Below, in pieces: positions 42,653 to 51,634 of a DNA stretch of 64,000 nt. The translations under genes were made by a program, and so were the position numbers. Position 1 is the first letter of the stretch. Each line of letters begins with the position of its first letter. Source of the stretch: CAWJLS01 sp963843755 (GTDB taxonomy: Bacteria > Acidobacteriota > Thermoanaerobaculia > Multivoradales > DATKCC01); assembly GCA_963843755.1 (NCBI GenBank), contig CAWJLS010000005.1:372001-436000 (forward strand), in the 5' to 3' direction. Below the pieces are notes generated by a model. The model ran no database searches, was not told the origin of the DNA, and saw only the letters and a list, made by a program, of their open reading frames with translations.

Positions 42653-44199
42653 GCCGCCGACTCCTCGCGCGGCGTCTCGTCGGCCGCCTCGCCCAGCTCC
42701 ACCTTGATCCCTTCGGTGCGCAGGCGGTTGAGCAGGTCCTCCTTGTCGACCGCCTTGAGGTAGGCCTCCCGCGCCTCGACCGTCTTGCTCTTGACCAGCG
42801 CCAGCAGAGCCTCGTTGAGGACCACGTTGCCGCGCGCCTTGCCGGTCTGCATGATCGAGGTGATCTGGTAGGCCTTGTTCTCCCGGATGAGGTTGCCGAC
42901 CGCGCGGTTGCAGATCAGGATCTCCTGGGCGGCGACCCGTCCGCCGCCGATCCGCTTCAGCAGGTTCTGGGAGATGACCGCCTTGAGGCTGTCGGCCAGC
43001 ATCAGGCGGACCTGCTCCTGGCGGTCGGCCGGGAACTGGTTGATCAGCCGCTCGATGGTCGAGATGGCCGAGGTGGTGTGCAGGGTGCCGAACACCAGGT
43101 GGCCGGTTTCGGCCGTCTCGATGGCGATCGACGTCGTCTCGAGGTCGCGCATCTCGCCGACCAGCACGACGTCCGGGTCCTCGCGCAGGGCCGCGCGGAG
43201 GGCGCGGGCGAAGGAGTCGGTGTGGGCGCCCACCTCCCGCTGGTTGACCATGCAGCGTTTCGACGGGTGGACGAACTCGATCGGGTCCTCGATCGAGATG
43301 ATGTGGTCGTCCCGGGTGCGGTTGACCAGGTCGAGGAGGGCGGCCAGGGTGGTCGACTTGCCCGAGCCGGTCGGTCCGGTGACCAGCACCAGCCCTTTGG
43401 GCAGGGCCGCCAGCTCGCGGACCGCCGGCGGCAGGCCCAGGTCGTCGGCGGACGGGATGGTCTCGGGGATCTGGCGCATCACGGCGCCCATCCCGAGGCG
43501 ATCGCGGAACAGGTTGACCCGGAACCGCGCGACCCCGGTGATCTCGTAGCCGAAGTCGGCGTCGCAGCTCCCGAGGTACTCCTCGCGCCGGTCGGGCGGC
43601 ACGATGGTGGCGATCAGCTCCCGCAGTCTGTCCGGATCGGGTGTTTCGAGATCGAGCGGCTTGAGGTCGCCGTCGATCCGTGCCCGGACCGGCTGCCCGG
43701 GCGAGAGGTGGAGGTCCGACGCACCCTTGGAGACGATCTCGGTCAACAGGTCGTCCAGCGAGGAAAGGCGCCGGCCCCGGGCACCGGAAGATACCGCGGG
43801 GCCGGCTTGGGGGAACCTCACGGCGCTTCCCGGATGCGGGATGCCGGAGGGTCTGGTTTCGGGTAGGTCGATCGGTGAGCTCTCGGGCGGGAGAGACGGC
43901 CGGGCCTCCAGGGTCCAACCCCGGGGGCCCGGCTGCCCCTTGAAATGGAACGGCGTCCCGTCCAACCGGTACACGAACTCCCATGGCACTTCACCTGCCG
44001 GGTTGCTGCCAGGATCGGGCACCGGTCTGTCCGCCACCTCTTCTCCGAGGCGGCGGATCAGCTCCCCGTCGAGACGCGTCTTGGTCACGGATCGCTCCTG
44101 GCCCTTCCGACGCAGCCTGGGCAGGTGCCCGGGCTCCAGGACCAGCGAGTCCATGCCGTGCTCGACGACGGCGCGAAGGAGAGAGTCGAGAGACGCCAT
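42649..44199 (-). CDS. pilT: PilT-like retraction ATPase with duplicated N-terminal domain
   Basis: 516 aa, against ~350 for normal PilT. The C-terminal 365 residues are a complete PilT: LDDLLTEIVSKGASDLHLSPGQ, Walker A GPTGSGKST, Asp box HIISIEDPIEF, Walker B DPDVVLVGEMRD and His box LVFGTLHTT. Residues 1-95 (LDSLLRAVVEHGMDSLVLEPGH ... FVYRLDGTPFHFKGQPG) align by eye with the native N-terminal PAS-like domain but lack its conserved residues, so it is a diverged duplicate; residues ~95-150 are a Pro/Ser linker. It powers type IV pilus retraction, judged by family. Confidence 0.88.
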   Translation of the reverse strand: MASLDSLLRAVVEHGMDSLVLEPGHLPRLRRKGQERSVTKTRLDGELIRRLGEEVADRPVPDPGSNPAGEVPWEFVYRLDGTPFHFKGQPGPRGWTLEARPSLPPESSPIDLPETRPSGIPHPGSAVRFPQAGPAVSSGARGRRLSSLDDLLTEIVSKGASDLHLSPGQPVRARIDGDLKPLDLETPDPDRLRELIATIVPPDRREEYLGSCDADFGYEITGVARFRVNLFRDRLGMGAVMRQIPETIPSADDLGLPPAVRELAALPKGLVLVTGPTGSGKSTTLAALLDLVNRTRDDHIISIEDPIEFVHPSKRCMVNQREVGAHTDSFARALRAALREDPDVVLVGEMRDLETTSIAIETAETGHLVFGTLHTTSAISTIERLINQFPADRQEQVRLMLADSLKAVISQNLLKRIGGGRVAAQEILICNRAVGNLIRENKAYQITSIMQTGKARGNVVLNEALLALVKSKTVEAREAYLKAVDKEDLLNRLRTEGIKVELGEAADETPREESAA

Positions 44200-44206
44200 G
44201 GCCGAC

Positions 44207-44212
44207 AGCCTA
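44207..44212 (-). promoter_or_regulatory. TAGGCT -10-like box of the PilT-like gene
   Basis: TAnnnT hexamer 7 bases before the ATG; no Shine-Dalgarno. Weaker than the other such boxes because it is GC-rich. Confidence 0.3.
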
Positions 44213-44415
44213 GGCCGCCGGGAGGGTGGCCGCCATCGTCCGGGCTCGCCACCTCGTGTCGTCGGCGCGCCGGTGCCCTGTCGGTCTTCGTCGGACGCCG
44301 GGGACCGCGCCGCGGGGTGCCTGTCCCGATCGCCGGCTCCGGTCATACCCTAGGGAGTAGAGAGTACGAAAATTCTGGAGGTTCTAGATCTTGGACCCCA
44401 GGACCCCGAACCCGT

Positions 44416-44437
44416 GGGTCGCCCCGTGCGGGGACCC
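44416..44437 (+). other. Leader hairpin before the lipase gene
   Basis: GGGTCGCCCC and GGGGACCC pair around a GTGC loop with a small bulge. It ends 11 bases before the AAGGAGG of the lipase gene, so it could affect translation initiation. An AT-rich block (44344-44393) just upstream is the likely promoter region. Confidence 0.35.
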
Positions 44438-44458
44438 GCGCCGACCCGAAGGAGGACT

Positions 44459-45487
44459 GTGTTGATCCGTTCCCCTCTCCGATGGACGCTTCTCTGCCTG
44501 GCGCTGGTGGCCGTCGCGGTGCTCGCCGCGCCGCCCGCGGCGCACGCCGCCGACCCGTGCCTGATCTTCGTCCACGGCAAGCAGACGAACACCGACACCT
44601 ACACCAACTGGAACGCCGCCAGGAACTACTGGATCAGCGGCTCCCACGACTTCATCCGCACCGCGACCAAGAACTTCCAGGCGTCGTACTACGTCGTCGG
44701 CTACAACGGCAGCCGGCCGTACTACGAGTCCCAGGCGGCCGGTGAGGTGGCCAACGAGATCGTCAACGCCACCAACGGCGGGGCGGACGGCGGCGGCAAC
44801 CGCTGCGCCCTGACCGCCGCCCAGGGCGGGACGTTCTGGGTCGTTGCCCACTCCATGGGCGGTCCGGTGATGGACTTCATCCTGGGGAACAACGACTCCT
44901 CCGACCCGAACTACAACTACAACGGCCCCTACAGCACCGTCGCCAGCCGCATCAGCCTGGTGGTCTCGCTCTCCGGCGCCCACCGCGGCTCCGAGGGCGC
45001 GGACGCAGTCTGCGGCAGCTCGAGCTTCCTCTGCAACTTCATCGCCCTGTTCATCCAGGACTGCGACGACGCCACCTACTGGCTGCGGAGCAGCGACTCG
45101 GTCCAGGTCAAGACCTACGCCAACGCCCCGGCACGCAACATCTACCTGACCGGCGGCTACGAGGCGATCTTCGGCGCCAGCGCCTGCCTCTCCGGTGAGG
45201 ACGACGGGGTCGTCCAGTACGCCTCGATCTACGCCTGCAACGGCAGCGCGACCTCGAGCTACGACAACTCGAACGTCTGTGGCAACAGCGCCAAGCAGGA
45301 GTCGAGCGGCTTCTTCAACCTCGACGGCGCCCACGAGAACCACGACGACATCCGCAACGCGTCCGATGCCGACACCCGCAAAGCGATCCCCGACGGCATC
45401 TGGACCTGCAGCGGCTCGCCCTGCGCCCCGAACACGACGGTGGCCAGCTCCATGACCTCGGCCGAGCTGGTCAGCCTGCTCTACTAG
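44459..45487 (+). CDS. Secreted lipase-like alpha/beta hydrolase
   Basis: 342 aa from GTG 44459 (TTG at 44462 is the alternative), right after AAGGAGG. Signal peptide (about 1-29, ending AHAAD). The fold starts with LIFVHGKQTN (oxyanion strand), the nucleophile elbow VVAHSMGGPV (Ser in the GxSxG-like AHSMGG), and a late GAHENHDD with a candidate catalytic His. At least eight cysteines after residue ~90 suggest disulfides. It is Asn/Tyr/Ser-rich, unlike neighbouring genes. It is followed by an exported partner 13 bases on. Confidence 0.82.
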   Translation: MLIRSPLRWTLLCLALVAVAVLAAPPAAHAADPCLIFVHGKQTNTDTYTNWNAARNYWISGSHDFIRTATKNFQASYYVVGYNGSRPYYESQAAGEVANEIVNATNGGADGGGNRCALTAAQGGTFWVVAHSMGGPVMDFILGNNDSSDPNYNYNGPYSTVASRISLVVSLSGAHRGSEGADAVCGSSSFLCNFIALFIQDCDDATYWLRSSDSVQVKTYANAPARNIYLTGGYEAIFGASACLSGEDDGVVQYASIYACNGSATSSYDNSNVCGNSAKQESSGFFNLDGAHENHDDIRNASDADTRKAIPDGIWTCSGSPCAPNTTVASSMTSAELVSLLY

Positions 45488-45500
45488 ACGGAGACGACCG

Positions 45501-46541
45501 ATGACCGAGATCAGAACCACGACCCGACGCCTCGTCCTTCTCCTCGTCCCGGTGGCCCTCTCCCTGTCGGCCCTGTCCGCCATGGTCCTCGCCCTGCCGG
45601 CGAGCGCCCAGGGCAAGAGCGATGCGCCGACTCCGTTCGCCCTGCAGGCGGCCGCCAGCTACCGCCAGGCGGCGCGCTACCCCGCGAGCTCCCACGCCAT
45701 CGAGGCCGGACACCCCGATCCGGTGATGGACCGCTACACGCCGAGCCGGCACTCCCTCGGCGGCCCGGACGGCGCCATGCCGCGGCTGAGCGTCTGGAGC
45801 GGCGCCGTGGCGTTCGAGGCGCCGGAGCCGGTCGACCTGTTCGCCCGCCTCGAAGGGCCCGGCAAGCAGGCCGTCGCGATCACCGGCGAGGTCCAGGACG
45901 CGGCCGGCCGGACGATCGGTGAGGTGACCTACCTGGACGACGGTGTGGAGCCGGACGCCCACGCCCACGACGGCGTCTTCTCGGCCCGCTTCACGCTGCC
46001 CGAGGGGCAGACCCCCAAGCTGGCCCAGGCGTACCTGGTCCAGGTGCACGCCACCCTCGACGACGGCGACTTCCGGACGGTGGCCGCCGGCTTCCTGTAC
46101 ACCTCGCCGTGGGCCCGGCTGACCGGTGAGTTCCGCGACGGGGTCAAGGGCGGCAACCTGATCGTCTCCGCCCAGGTGGAGGTCGAGCGTGCCGGCCGCT
46201 TCCACCTGGAGGGCACCCTCCACACCATGAGCGGCGCGCCGGTGGGCTGGGCCCAGGCGGCGGTCGAGCTCGAGCCGGGAATCCACTGGGTGGATCTGTC
46301 GTTCTACGGCCTCATGTTCCACGACCGCAGGGTCTCCGGGCGACTGCGCCTGGGCGCCGTGGCGCTGACCACGACCGGTGCCATGCCCAACGGGCTGAGC
46401 CGGCCGATGACCGACGCCTACGTCACCCGGCCGTTCAAGCTCCAGCAGATGACGTCGAGCTCGTTCGGGCGCCAGGATCTGCTGCGGGCGGCCGATCAGC
46501 TCGAGAAGCGCGGCGTTCCGGCCGCGCCGTCCGACCGGTAG
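45501..46541 (+). CDS. Exported protein with Ig-like domains next to the lipase
   Basis: 346 aa with signal peptide (about 1-37, LPASAQG). The middle part (DLFARLEGPGKQAVAITGEV, YLDDGVEPDAHAHDGVFSARF) is a beta-sandwich type seen in choice-of-anchor X / DUF4785-like proteins. Domain assignment is by eye. The 13-base spacing after the lipase gene suggests cotranscription; it could be a lipase chaperone, anchor or substrate-binding partner, which is inference. A strong hairpin follows the stop. Confidence 0.68.
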   Translation: MTEIRTTTRRLVLLLVPVALSLSALSAMVLALPASAQGKSDAPTPFALQAAASYRQAARYPASSHAIEAGHPDPVMDRYTPSRHSLGGPDGAMPRLSVWSGAVAFEAPEPVDLFARLEGPGKQAVAITGEVQDAAGRTIGEVTYLDDGVEPDAHAHDGVFSARFTLPEGQTPKLAQAYLVQVHATLDDGDFRTVAAGFLYTSPWARLTGEFRDGVKGGNLIVSAQVEVERAGRFHLEGTLHTMSGAPVGWAQAAVELEPGIHWVDLSFYGLMFHDRRVSGRLRLGAVALTTTGAMPNGLSRPMTDAYVTRPFKLQQMTSSSFGRQDLLRAADQLEKRGVPAAPSDR

Positions 46542-46559
46542 ACGGCCGATCACTTCCCC

Positions 46560-46586
46560 GGGGCCGGAGGCACGTCCTCCGGCCCC
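46560..46586 (+). terminator. Hairpin terminator after the lipase operon
   Basis: Perfect 11-bp arms GGGGCCGGAGG (46560-46570) and CCTCCGGCCCC (46576-46586) with a 5-base loop, 18 bases after the stop, followed by a pyrimidine tract ACCTCTCTCTCCC. Best terminator candidate in the window. Confidence 0.6.
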
Positions 46587-46672
46587 ACCTCTCTCTCCCT
46601 TCCATCGACCGCAAGCCCTCCCGCCTTGCCGGGCCCCGGTCTCCGCGGAGCCGCCGAGGGCCTCGTGGCTGC

Positions 46673-46678
46673 TAGCAT
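46673..46678 (+). promoter_or_regulatory. TAGCAT -10 box of the GT39-type gene
   Basis: TAnnnT hexamer in GCTAGCAT, 11 bases before ATG 46690, no Shine-Dalgarno. Confidence 0.4.
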
Positions 46679-46689
46679 CTCGGCGCCCC

Positions 46690-48351
46690 ATGGAGTCCCT
46701 CGCCGAGCTGCCCGCGCGCCCCGCGCCGGATCCCCGGGTCCGGCGCCTCTTCTGGGGCCTCTTCGCCGCGACCCTGGCGATCAAGCTGGTCCTGGCCGCG
46801 GCCGTGCCGGTCCTGGGCGACGAGGCCTACTTCTTCCTCTGGGGGGCCCACCCGGCCCTCGGGTACTACGACCATCCGCCGCTGGTCGGCTGGATCCTCG
46901 CCGCCATGCTGCGCGTGGGGCACGGCCTGGCCTGGCTCCGCCTGCCGAGCGTGCTGCTCTCCTCGGTCATGGCGCTCTCGGCCGTCGCACTCCTCGCCCG
47001 GAGGCCGCACAGCCTCGACCGGGACGACGCGACCCGGGCCTACTGGGTCGGCCTGCTGTTTCTCCTGCTGCCGATCCACCTGGTCGGGGTGTTCGTCCTC
47101 ACCGACACGCCGCTGGTCCTGTTCTCGTTCCTCTCGGGCGTGGCACTGATGCGGGCGGCGGAGGACGACGACCTGCGGTGGTACGCGGTGTCCGGCCTCG
47201 CCCTCGGCCTGGCGTTCCTGTCCAAGTACCTGGCGGTGCTCCTCGGCCTGGGGTACCTCGTCTGGTGGCTGGGCTCGTCGGGAGAGGGGACCGCTGACGG
47301 GACCGGGGCCGGCTCTCTCCGCCGCTGGCTGCCCGGGCGGCGCCGGAGCGTCGGCTTCGGTGTGCTGCTCGCCGCCGCCGCGCCCGCGATCGTGTTCAAC
47401 CTGGTCTGGAACGCGGAGAACTGCTGGGCGAACGTGGTCTTCAACCTCTGGTCGCGGCACGTCGGCGAGCAGCACAACTACTCGGTGCCGCGGAACCTGC
47501 TGTTCTACGGCGCGACGGTGCTCTACATGGCGACGCCGCCGGTCCTCTGGTGGCTCGTCCGGCGCCGCCGGGAGCTCGCCCGGGCCCTCGCCCGGCCACC
47601 GTTTCGGGTCGCCGCGGCGGCGTTCGGCGTCCCCATGTCGGTGCTGCTCCTGTTCGCCCTGACCGAGGTGTTCGGCGCCTACTGGGCGCTGGCCTTCTTT
47701 CCGTTCTTCTTCCTCGTCCTCCAGCCGGTCCTCGACCGCCGTGCGCTGAAGCGGACGGCGCTGTTCCTGGCGGTCTTTTCCGGTCTTCAGGTGACGGTGG
47801 TGGGCGCGGCGGCCCTGGCGCCGTCGACCGCCTGGCGCGACGCCGGGTTCTACCGGTCGATGGTGACCATGGAGCACGCGGACGAGCTGCTGGAGCGCCT
47901 GGCGCCGATCCTGGGCGAGAGGCCGGGGACCCACTCGACCCACTTGGCGGCCACCGGGTACAGCCTGGCTTCGATCCTCTCCTATGCCCGGGGCGAGACG
48001 GTCGCCGTCCTGGGCCCGGGAACCCACTACGCCCGGGAGGACGACTTCCTGACCGATTTCCGGACCTGGCAGGGGGATCGTGTGGTGGCGCTCTCCAAGC
48101 GTCCGTTCGAACCGGAGCGCTACCGGCCGTGGTTCGAGCGAGTCCAGGTCGAGGAGCTGCCGTTCCACGGCGTCACACTCCACCTGCTGGTGGGTGACGG
48201 CTTCCGCTACGAGGCCTACCGGCAGGACGTCCTCGTGCCGGTCCGCGACCGCTACTACCGCCTGGCCGAGTGGCTGCCGTCCTGGGTCCCGGTCGAGGGG
48301 TGTCCGTTCTGTCGAAAGTACTTCGACGACGGGGGTTGCGGCCACCGGTGA
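46690..48351 (+). CDS. GT39/ArnT-like membrane glycosyltransferase
   Basis: 553-aa polyprenyl-phosphate-sugar-dependent transferase. The first periplasmic loop GDEAYFFLWGAHPALGYYDHPPLVGWI region (residues ~43-70) contains the conserved acidic DE and YYDHPPL motif of the PMT/ArnT superfamily. About 10-12 transmembrane helices follow to residue ~395; the C-terminal 150 aa form a soluble periplasmic domain ending with a Cys-rich tail (CPFCRKYF, GCGH). Substrate could be lipid A, a glycan or a protein. Confidence 0.88.
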   Translation: MESLAELPARPAPDPRVRRLFWGLFAATLAIKLVLAAAVPVLGDEAYFFLWGAHPALGYYDHPPLVGWILAAMLRVGHGLAWLRLPSVLLSSVMALSAVALLARRPHSLDRDDATRAYWVGLLFLLLPIHLVGVFVLTDTPLVLFSFLSGVALMRAAEDDDLRWYAVSGLALGLAFLSKYLAVLLGLGYLVWWLGSSGEGTADGTGAGSLRRWLPGRRRSVGFGVLLAAAAPAIVFNLVWNAENCWANVVFNLWSRHVGEQHNYSVPRNLLFYGATVLYMATPPVLWWLVRRRRELARALARPPFRVAAAAFGVPMSVLLLFALTEVFGAYWALAFFPFFFLVLQPVLDRRALKRTALFLAVFSGLQVTVVGAAALAPSTAWRDAGFYRSMVTMEHADELLERLAPILGERPGTHSTHLAATGYSLASILSYARGETVAVLGPGTHYAREDDFLTDFRTWQGDRVVALSKRPFEPERYRPWFERVQVEELPFHGVTLHLLVGDGFRYEAYRQDVLVPVRDRYYRLAEWLPSWVPVEGCPFCRKYFDDGGCGHR

Positions 48352-48386
48352 GACGGCGGCCGGCCCGTGGGGAGAGGTCGGAGCGG

Positions 48387-49187
48387 TCAGCGGCGCCGGG
48401 CGACGAAGTAGAGCCAGGGGACGACCACCGGTTGCGCCGGGTCGGAGCGCTCCCGGGCCTTCTCCAGGGCGGCCTGCCGCTCGGCCTCGGACAGGCCCGG
48501 GGTGATCGGCTGGAGCATGGCCGGGATCTCCATCAGCTCCATCAGCTCCTGCTGGCGACAGCGGACCTCGAAGCGCTCGTGCCCGGCCGGCTCGAACCCC
48601 GCCTCGGAGAGCCGGCGCTCGAGCCGGTCCGGGTCGAGGGTCGTCGGGGTCCGCGGGAACGGCCGGCCGGTCGAGGCCTCGATCTCCCTTGCCAGGGCGA
48701 CCTGGAACGGGTGGATCGGCGACGGCTCGCCGGCGACCCGCTCCGCCGGGACGTTGAACGCCAGGAGCGCCTCCGGCTCGAGCAGCCGTCCGAGGGCTTC
48801 GAGGACCGGCCGGCGGGTGGGAAACTGCCAGAAGGCGGCGTTCGACACCGCGCGGTCGAACGGGCCGGCGACCACCCGTTCGATCGCCGCCGCGGCGGCG
48901 ACCTCGAACCGGGCACGGGGGTCGAGGACGCGGCTGCGGGCGAGGGAGACCATCGCTTCCGAAGCGTCCACACCGACCACGGTGCCGTCGGAGGGCAGCT
49001 TCGCCAGGCAGGCTTCGGCGGTCGCGCCGGCACCGCACGCCAGGTCGAGCACCCGGCGGGCGGAGACGATCCGGGCCACCGCCGCCAGGTGCTCGTTGAG
49101 CGAACGGTAGATCGAGCCCTCGCGGACGAAGGCGTCGTAGACCTCGGCGTTCGCCCAGCCCGCCCAGGGGGAGCGGTGGCGGCTCAT
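48387..49187 (-). CDS. SAM-dependent methyltransferase, class I
   Basis: 266 aa. The SAM-binding motif I VLDLACGAGATAEA is at about 46-59, followed by VVGVDASEAMV (motif II) and FDRAVSNAAFWQFP (motif III/IV region). Resembles Methyltransf_11/UbiE-like small-molecule methyltransferases; the substrate is not evident. The start is 9 bases after the stop of the upstream M28 peptidase, so the two form a transcription unit. Confidence 0.85.
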   Translation of the reverse strand: MSRHRSPWAGWANAEVYDAFVREGSIYRSLNEHLAAVARIVSARRVLDLACGAGATAEACLAKLPSDGTVVGVDASEAMVSLARSRVLDPRARFEVAAAAAIERVVAGPFDRAVSNAAFWQFPTRRPVLEALGRLLEPEALLAFNVPAERVAGEPSPIHPFQVALAREIEASTGRPFPRTPTTLDPDRLERRLSEAGFEPAGHERFEVRCRQQELMELMEIPAMLQPITPGLSEAERQAALEKARERSDPAQPVVVPWLYFVARRR

Positions 49188-49196
49188 TCGCGGCGC

Positions 49197-50981
49197 CTAA
49201 TCGCTGTTCTCCTCGTCCTTGGGCATCGGCTTGCGCGGGATCATCTCGTCCCGGTTTGCCGCTTGCCAGACGAACGACGCCAGCACCACCGACCCCTGGA
49301 CCATGTCCTCGCGCACCAGGTGGTCGAAGGTGTCGGCGTTGGTGTGATGGGTGGAGGAGAAGTAGTCGAGGTCGTCCTGGATGAACTGGAACCCGGGCAG
49401 GCCGACCCGGTCGAACGACACGTGGTCGGTGGAGCCGGTGGAGTTGTTGGTGACGGTCGTCACCCCGAGGTCGCGGAGCGGCTCGATCCAGGCGGCGAAG
49501 ATGGGCGCCACGGCGACGTTGCCCTGGGTGTAGATGCCGCGGAGCTTGCCGCCGCCGTTGTCGACGTTGAAGTAGGCGGAGAGCGTCTTGTGCTCCGGCT
49601 TGACGGTGAGCGGGCCGGTCGGCTTGCGCAGCCACGACGGAATCCGTTCGGCCTCCTCGCCCTCCGGCTCGGGGCGGGAGGCGAAGTGCTGGGCGACGTA
49701 GGCGTGGGAGCCGAGCAGCCCCTGCTCTTCACCCGACCAGAGGGCGACGCGGATGGTACGGCGCGGGTGGAGGCCCGCGGCCTGGAGGATACGCACCGCC
49801 TCCATGGCGATCACCACGCCGGCGCCGTCGTCGGTGGCGCCGGTGCCGGCGTGCCACGAGTCGAGGTGACCTCCGAGCATGACCACCTGGTCGGCCAGGT
49901 CGGTGCCGGGGATCTCCGCGATCGTGTTGTAGGACATCGGATCGTCGTCCCAGAAGCGGGTGGCGACGTCGACCTCGAGCACCGGGATCTGGTGCTTCGC
50001 CTCCTCCTGGCCGGTCGTGTCGTCCGCGGCCTCGGCGGCGGCCCCGTCCTCGTCAGCGCGCTGCGCGCCGTCGTCGGCCGCGTCGTCATCCGTCGCCTTC
50101 TCCTTCGGCAGGATCTCGCCGCCGGCCAGCTCGTAGAGGCGGACCAGCCGGTTGTAGTGCTCGGCTCCCATGATCAGCGACGGCACGCCGACGCTCTCGT
50201 CGGGCCAGCGCGAGCCGCCGCTGCCGACCCGCACCAGGCCGCCGTCACGGGAGCTGATCTCGATCGTCGCGAGCACGCCTTCCTCGGCGAAGGCCCGGTT
50301 CATCTTCTTCTGCAGCTCCCACCGCTTGCGGAACCGCGTGCGCCAGTCGCCGTGCCGCCCCTCCGGGATCTCGAAATCCTCGAGGTCGGCGAGCTTGTCG
50401 GCGTCGTAGCGCTCGAGCTGGGGCTCGTCCCGGTCGCGCAAGGGGCGGGAGTCGTCGAGCAGCAGGATCTTGCCGCCGATCTTGCCGTGGAGCGCGTCCA
50501 GGTCGTCCTGGTCCTCGATGTCGACCCGCAGAACCTCGCCGCGCACCGGGCCTTCGGTGCCGGGCGTCCACGCCTGGGGCAGGGCGATCAGCGGGACCTG
50601 GAGCGGCTCGACCAGGTGCACGGAGGTCTTGGAGAAGCTCCAGCCCCGGCCGAACGGCCCCCAGCTCTCCAGGTGGGCGTTCTCGAGGCCCCAACCGGTC
50701 AACTTGTCGAGGGCCCACTGGTTGGCCTGCTTCATCTGGGGAGAGCCGGTGAGCCGGGCGCCGACCTCGGTGGTCAGCGACTCGGCGATGTCCATCGCCT
50801 GGGAGTGCTCGAGGCCTTCGGCGCGGATCCGGTTGAAGGCGTCCAGGTCGACCCCCTCGGCGGCGGGAGGGGCCGGAGCGGCGGGAGCGGGCCGGGGGAC
50901 GAGGACAGAGAGGAGCAGCAGGGCGCCGAGCGTGGCGAGCGGGAGGCGGGCGAGGACAAGGGAACGAGCCGGTCGGGTCAT
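49197..50981 (-). CDS. Secreted M28 aminopeptidase-like metallopeptidase
   Basis: 594 aa from ATG 50981 (AGGAGA upstream). Signal peptide (about 1-36, ending PAPAAP). PA-type insert (about 100-270) and M28 catalytic core with zinc ligands in MLGGHLDSWHAGTGATDDGAG region (His, Asp), WSGEEQGLLGS (Glu), NVDNGGG (Asp) and THHTNADTFDH (His). An acidic Ala/Asp-rich insert (about 295-325) sits between the insert and core. Distinct from the M28B enzyme at 35511-37832: shorter and without the dimerisation domain. Confidence 0.92.
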   Translation of the reverse strand: MTRPARSLVLARLPLATLGALLLLSVLVPRPAPAAPAPPAAEGVDLDAFNRIRAEGLEHSQAMDIAESLTTEVGARLTGSPQMKQANQWALDKLTGWGLENAHLESWGPFGRGWSFSKTSVHLVEPLQVPLIALPQAWTPGTEGPVRGEVLRVDIEDQDDLDALHGKIGGKILLLDDSRPLRDRDEPQLERYDADKLADLEDFEIPEGRHGDWRTRFRKRWELQKKMNRAFAEEGVLATIEISSRDGGLVRVGSGGSRWPDESVGVPSLIMGAEHYNRLVRLYELAGGEILPKEKATDDDAADDGAQRADEDGAAAEAADDTTGQEEAKHQIPVLEVDVATRFWDDDPMSYNTIAEIPGTDLADQVVMLGGHLDSWHAGTGATDDGAGVVIAMEAVRILQAAGLHPRRTIRVALWSGEEQGLLGSHAYVAQHFASRPEPEGEEAERIPSWLRKPTGPLTVKPEHKTLSAYFNVDNGGGKLRGIYTQGNVAVAPIFAAWIEPLRDLGVTTVTNNSTGSTDHVSFDRVGLPGFQFIQDDLDYFSSTHHTNADTFDHLVREDMVQGSVVLASFVWQAANRDEMIPRKPMPKDEENSD

Positions 50982-51148
50982 CGAGTCTCTCCTGGGGCAG
51001 AACGCGATGGGATCGCTGGATCGGGTCTCCGGCATGGCAGGGAGCCGGCCGAGACGAGTTGGGAGTGGGAACGGAGGGACTGTATCGCAGGTGGTCGCCA
51101 CCCGAATCGGTGTTCTCCGGGCTCGCGGTTTGTGGTACGAACAGTGGC

Positions 51149-51634
51149 ATGCGACCGATCACCGCCGTCGACCTGATGAACCCGGAAGTCCTGACCGTTC
51201 CCGAGGACATGACCGTCCGGGATCTGGCCTCGTTCCTGATGGACAACGAGATCACCGGTGCGCCGGTGGTCGACCGGCAGGGGTGCCTGGTCGGCGTGGT
51301 GTCGGTGGTCGACATCGCCGACGCGGCGGCGGGCGAGGACGACGGCGAGGACGAGGGCTCCGGCAGCATCGATTTCTTCGCCCAGAGCTGGGAGACCGGC
51401 CTCACCGACGAGGCCCGCGAGGAGCTCGAGCTCGAAGACGAGCAGGGCGAGGTGCTGGTCGGCGAGATCATGAACCCGGAGCTCTACTCGGTCACGGAGG
51501 ACGCCACCGTGGCCGAGGTGGCGATGACCATGCTCAAGAACCACGTGCACCGCTTGCTGGTCATCGAGGAGGGGCGGGTGGTGGGGATCATCACCACCTC
51601 CGACCTCCTCGGCCTGCTGGTCGAGGGCGACTGA
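51149..51634 (+). CDS. Protein with paired CBS domains
   Basis: 161 aa. Two CBS motifs: VDLMNPEVLTVPEDMTVRDL ... GAPVVDRQGCLVGVVSVVDI (about 5-60) and EIMNPELYSVTEDATVAEV ... HRLLVIEEGRVVGIITTSDL (about 102-158). An acidic linker (EDDGEDEGSGS) separates them. Stand-alone CBS pairs sense adenylates and regulate partner proteins. The gene is divergent from the M28 peptidase; the partner is unknown. The 168-base gap upstream holds the promoters of both. Confidence 0.9.
   Translation: MRPITAVDLMNPEVLTVPEDMTVRDLASFLMDNEITGAPVVDRQGCLVGVVSVVDIADAAAGEDDGEDEGSGSIDFFAQSWETGLTDEAREELELEDEQGEVLVGEIMNPELYSVTEDATVAEVAMTMLKNHVHRLLVIEEGRVVGIITTSDLLGLLVEGD

Noticed and set aside
46672..49635. 987-codon minus-strand frame
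   Set aside because: Antisense to the GT39-type gene and out of frame with the M28 gene; no motif, no ribosome site.
48270..51176. 968-codon plus-strand frame
   Set aside because: Antisense to the methyltransferase and M28 peptidase, both with intact catalytic motifs. Composition (Arg, Gly, Val, Asp) is that of a shadow frame.
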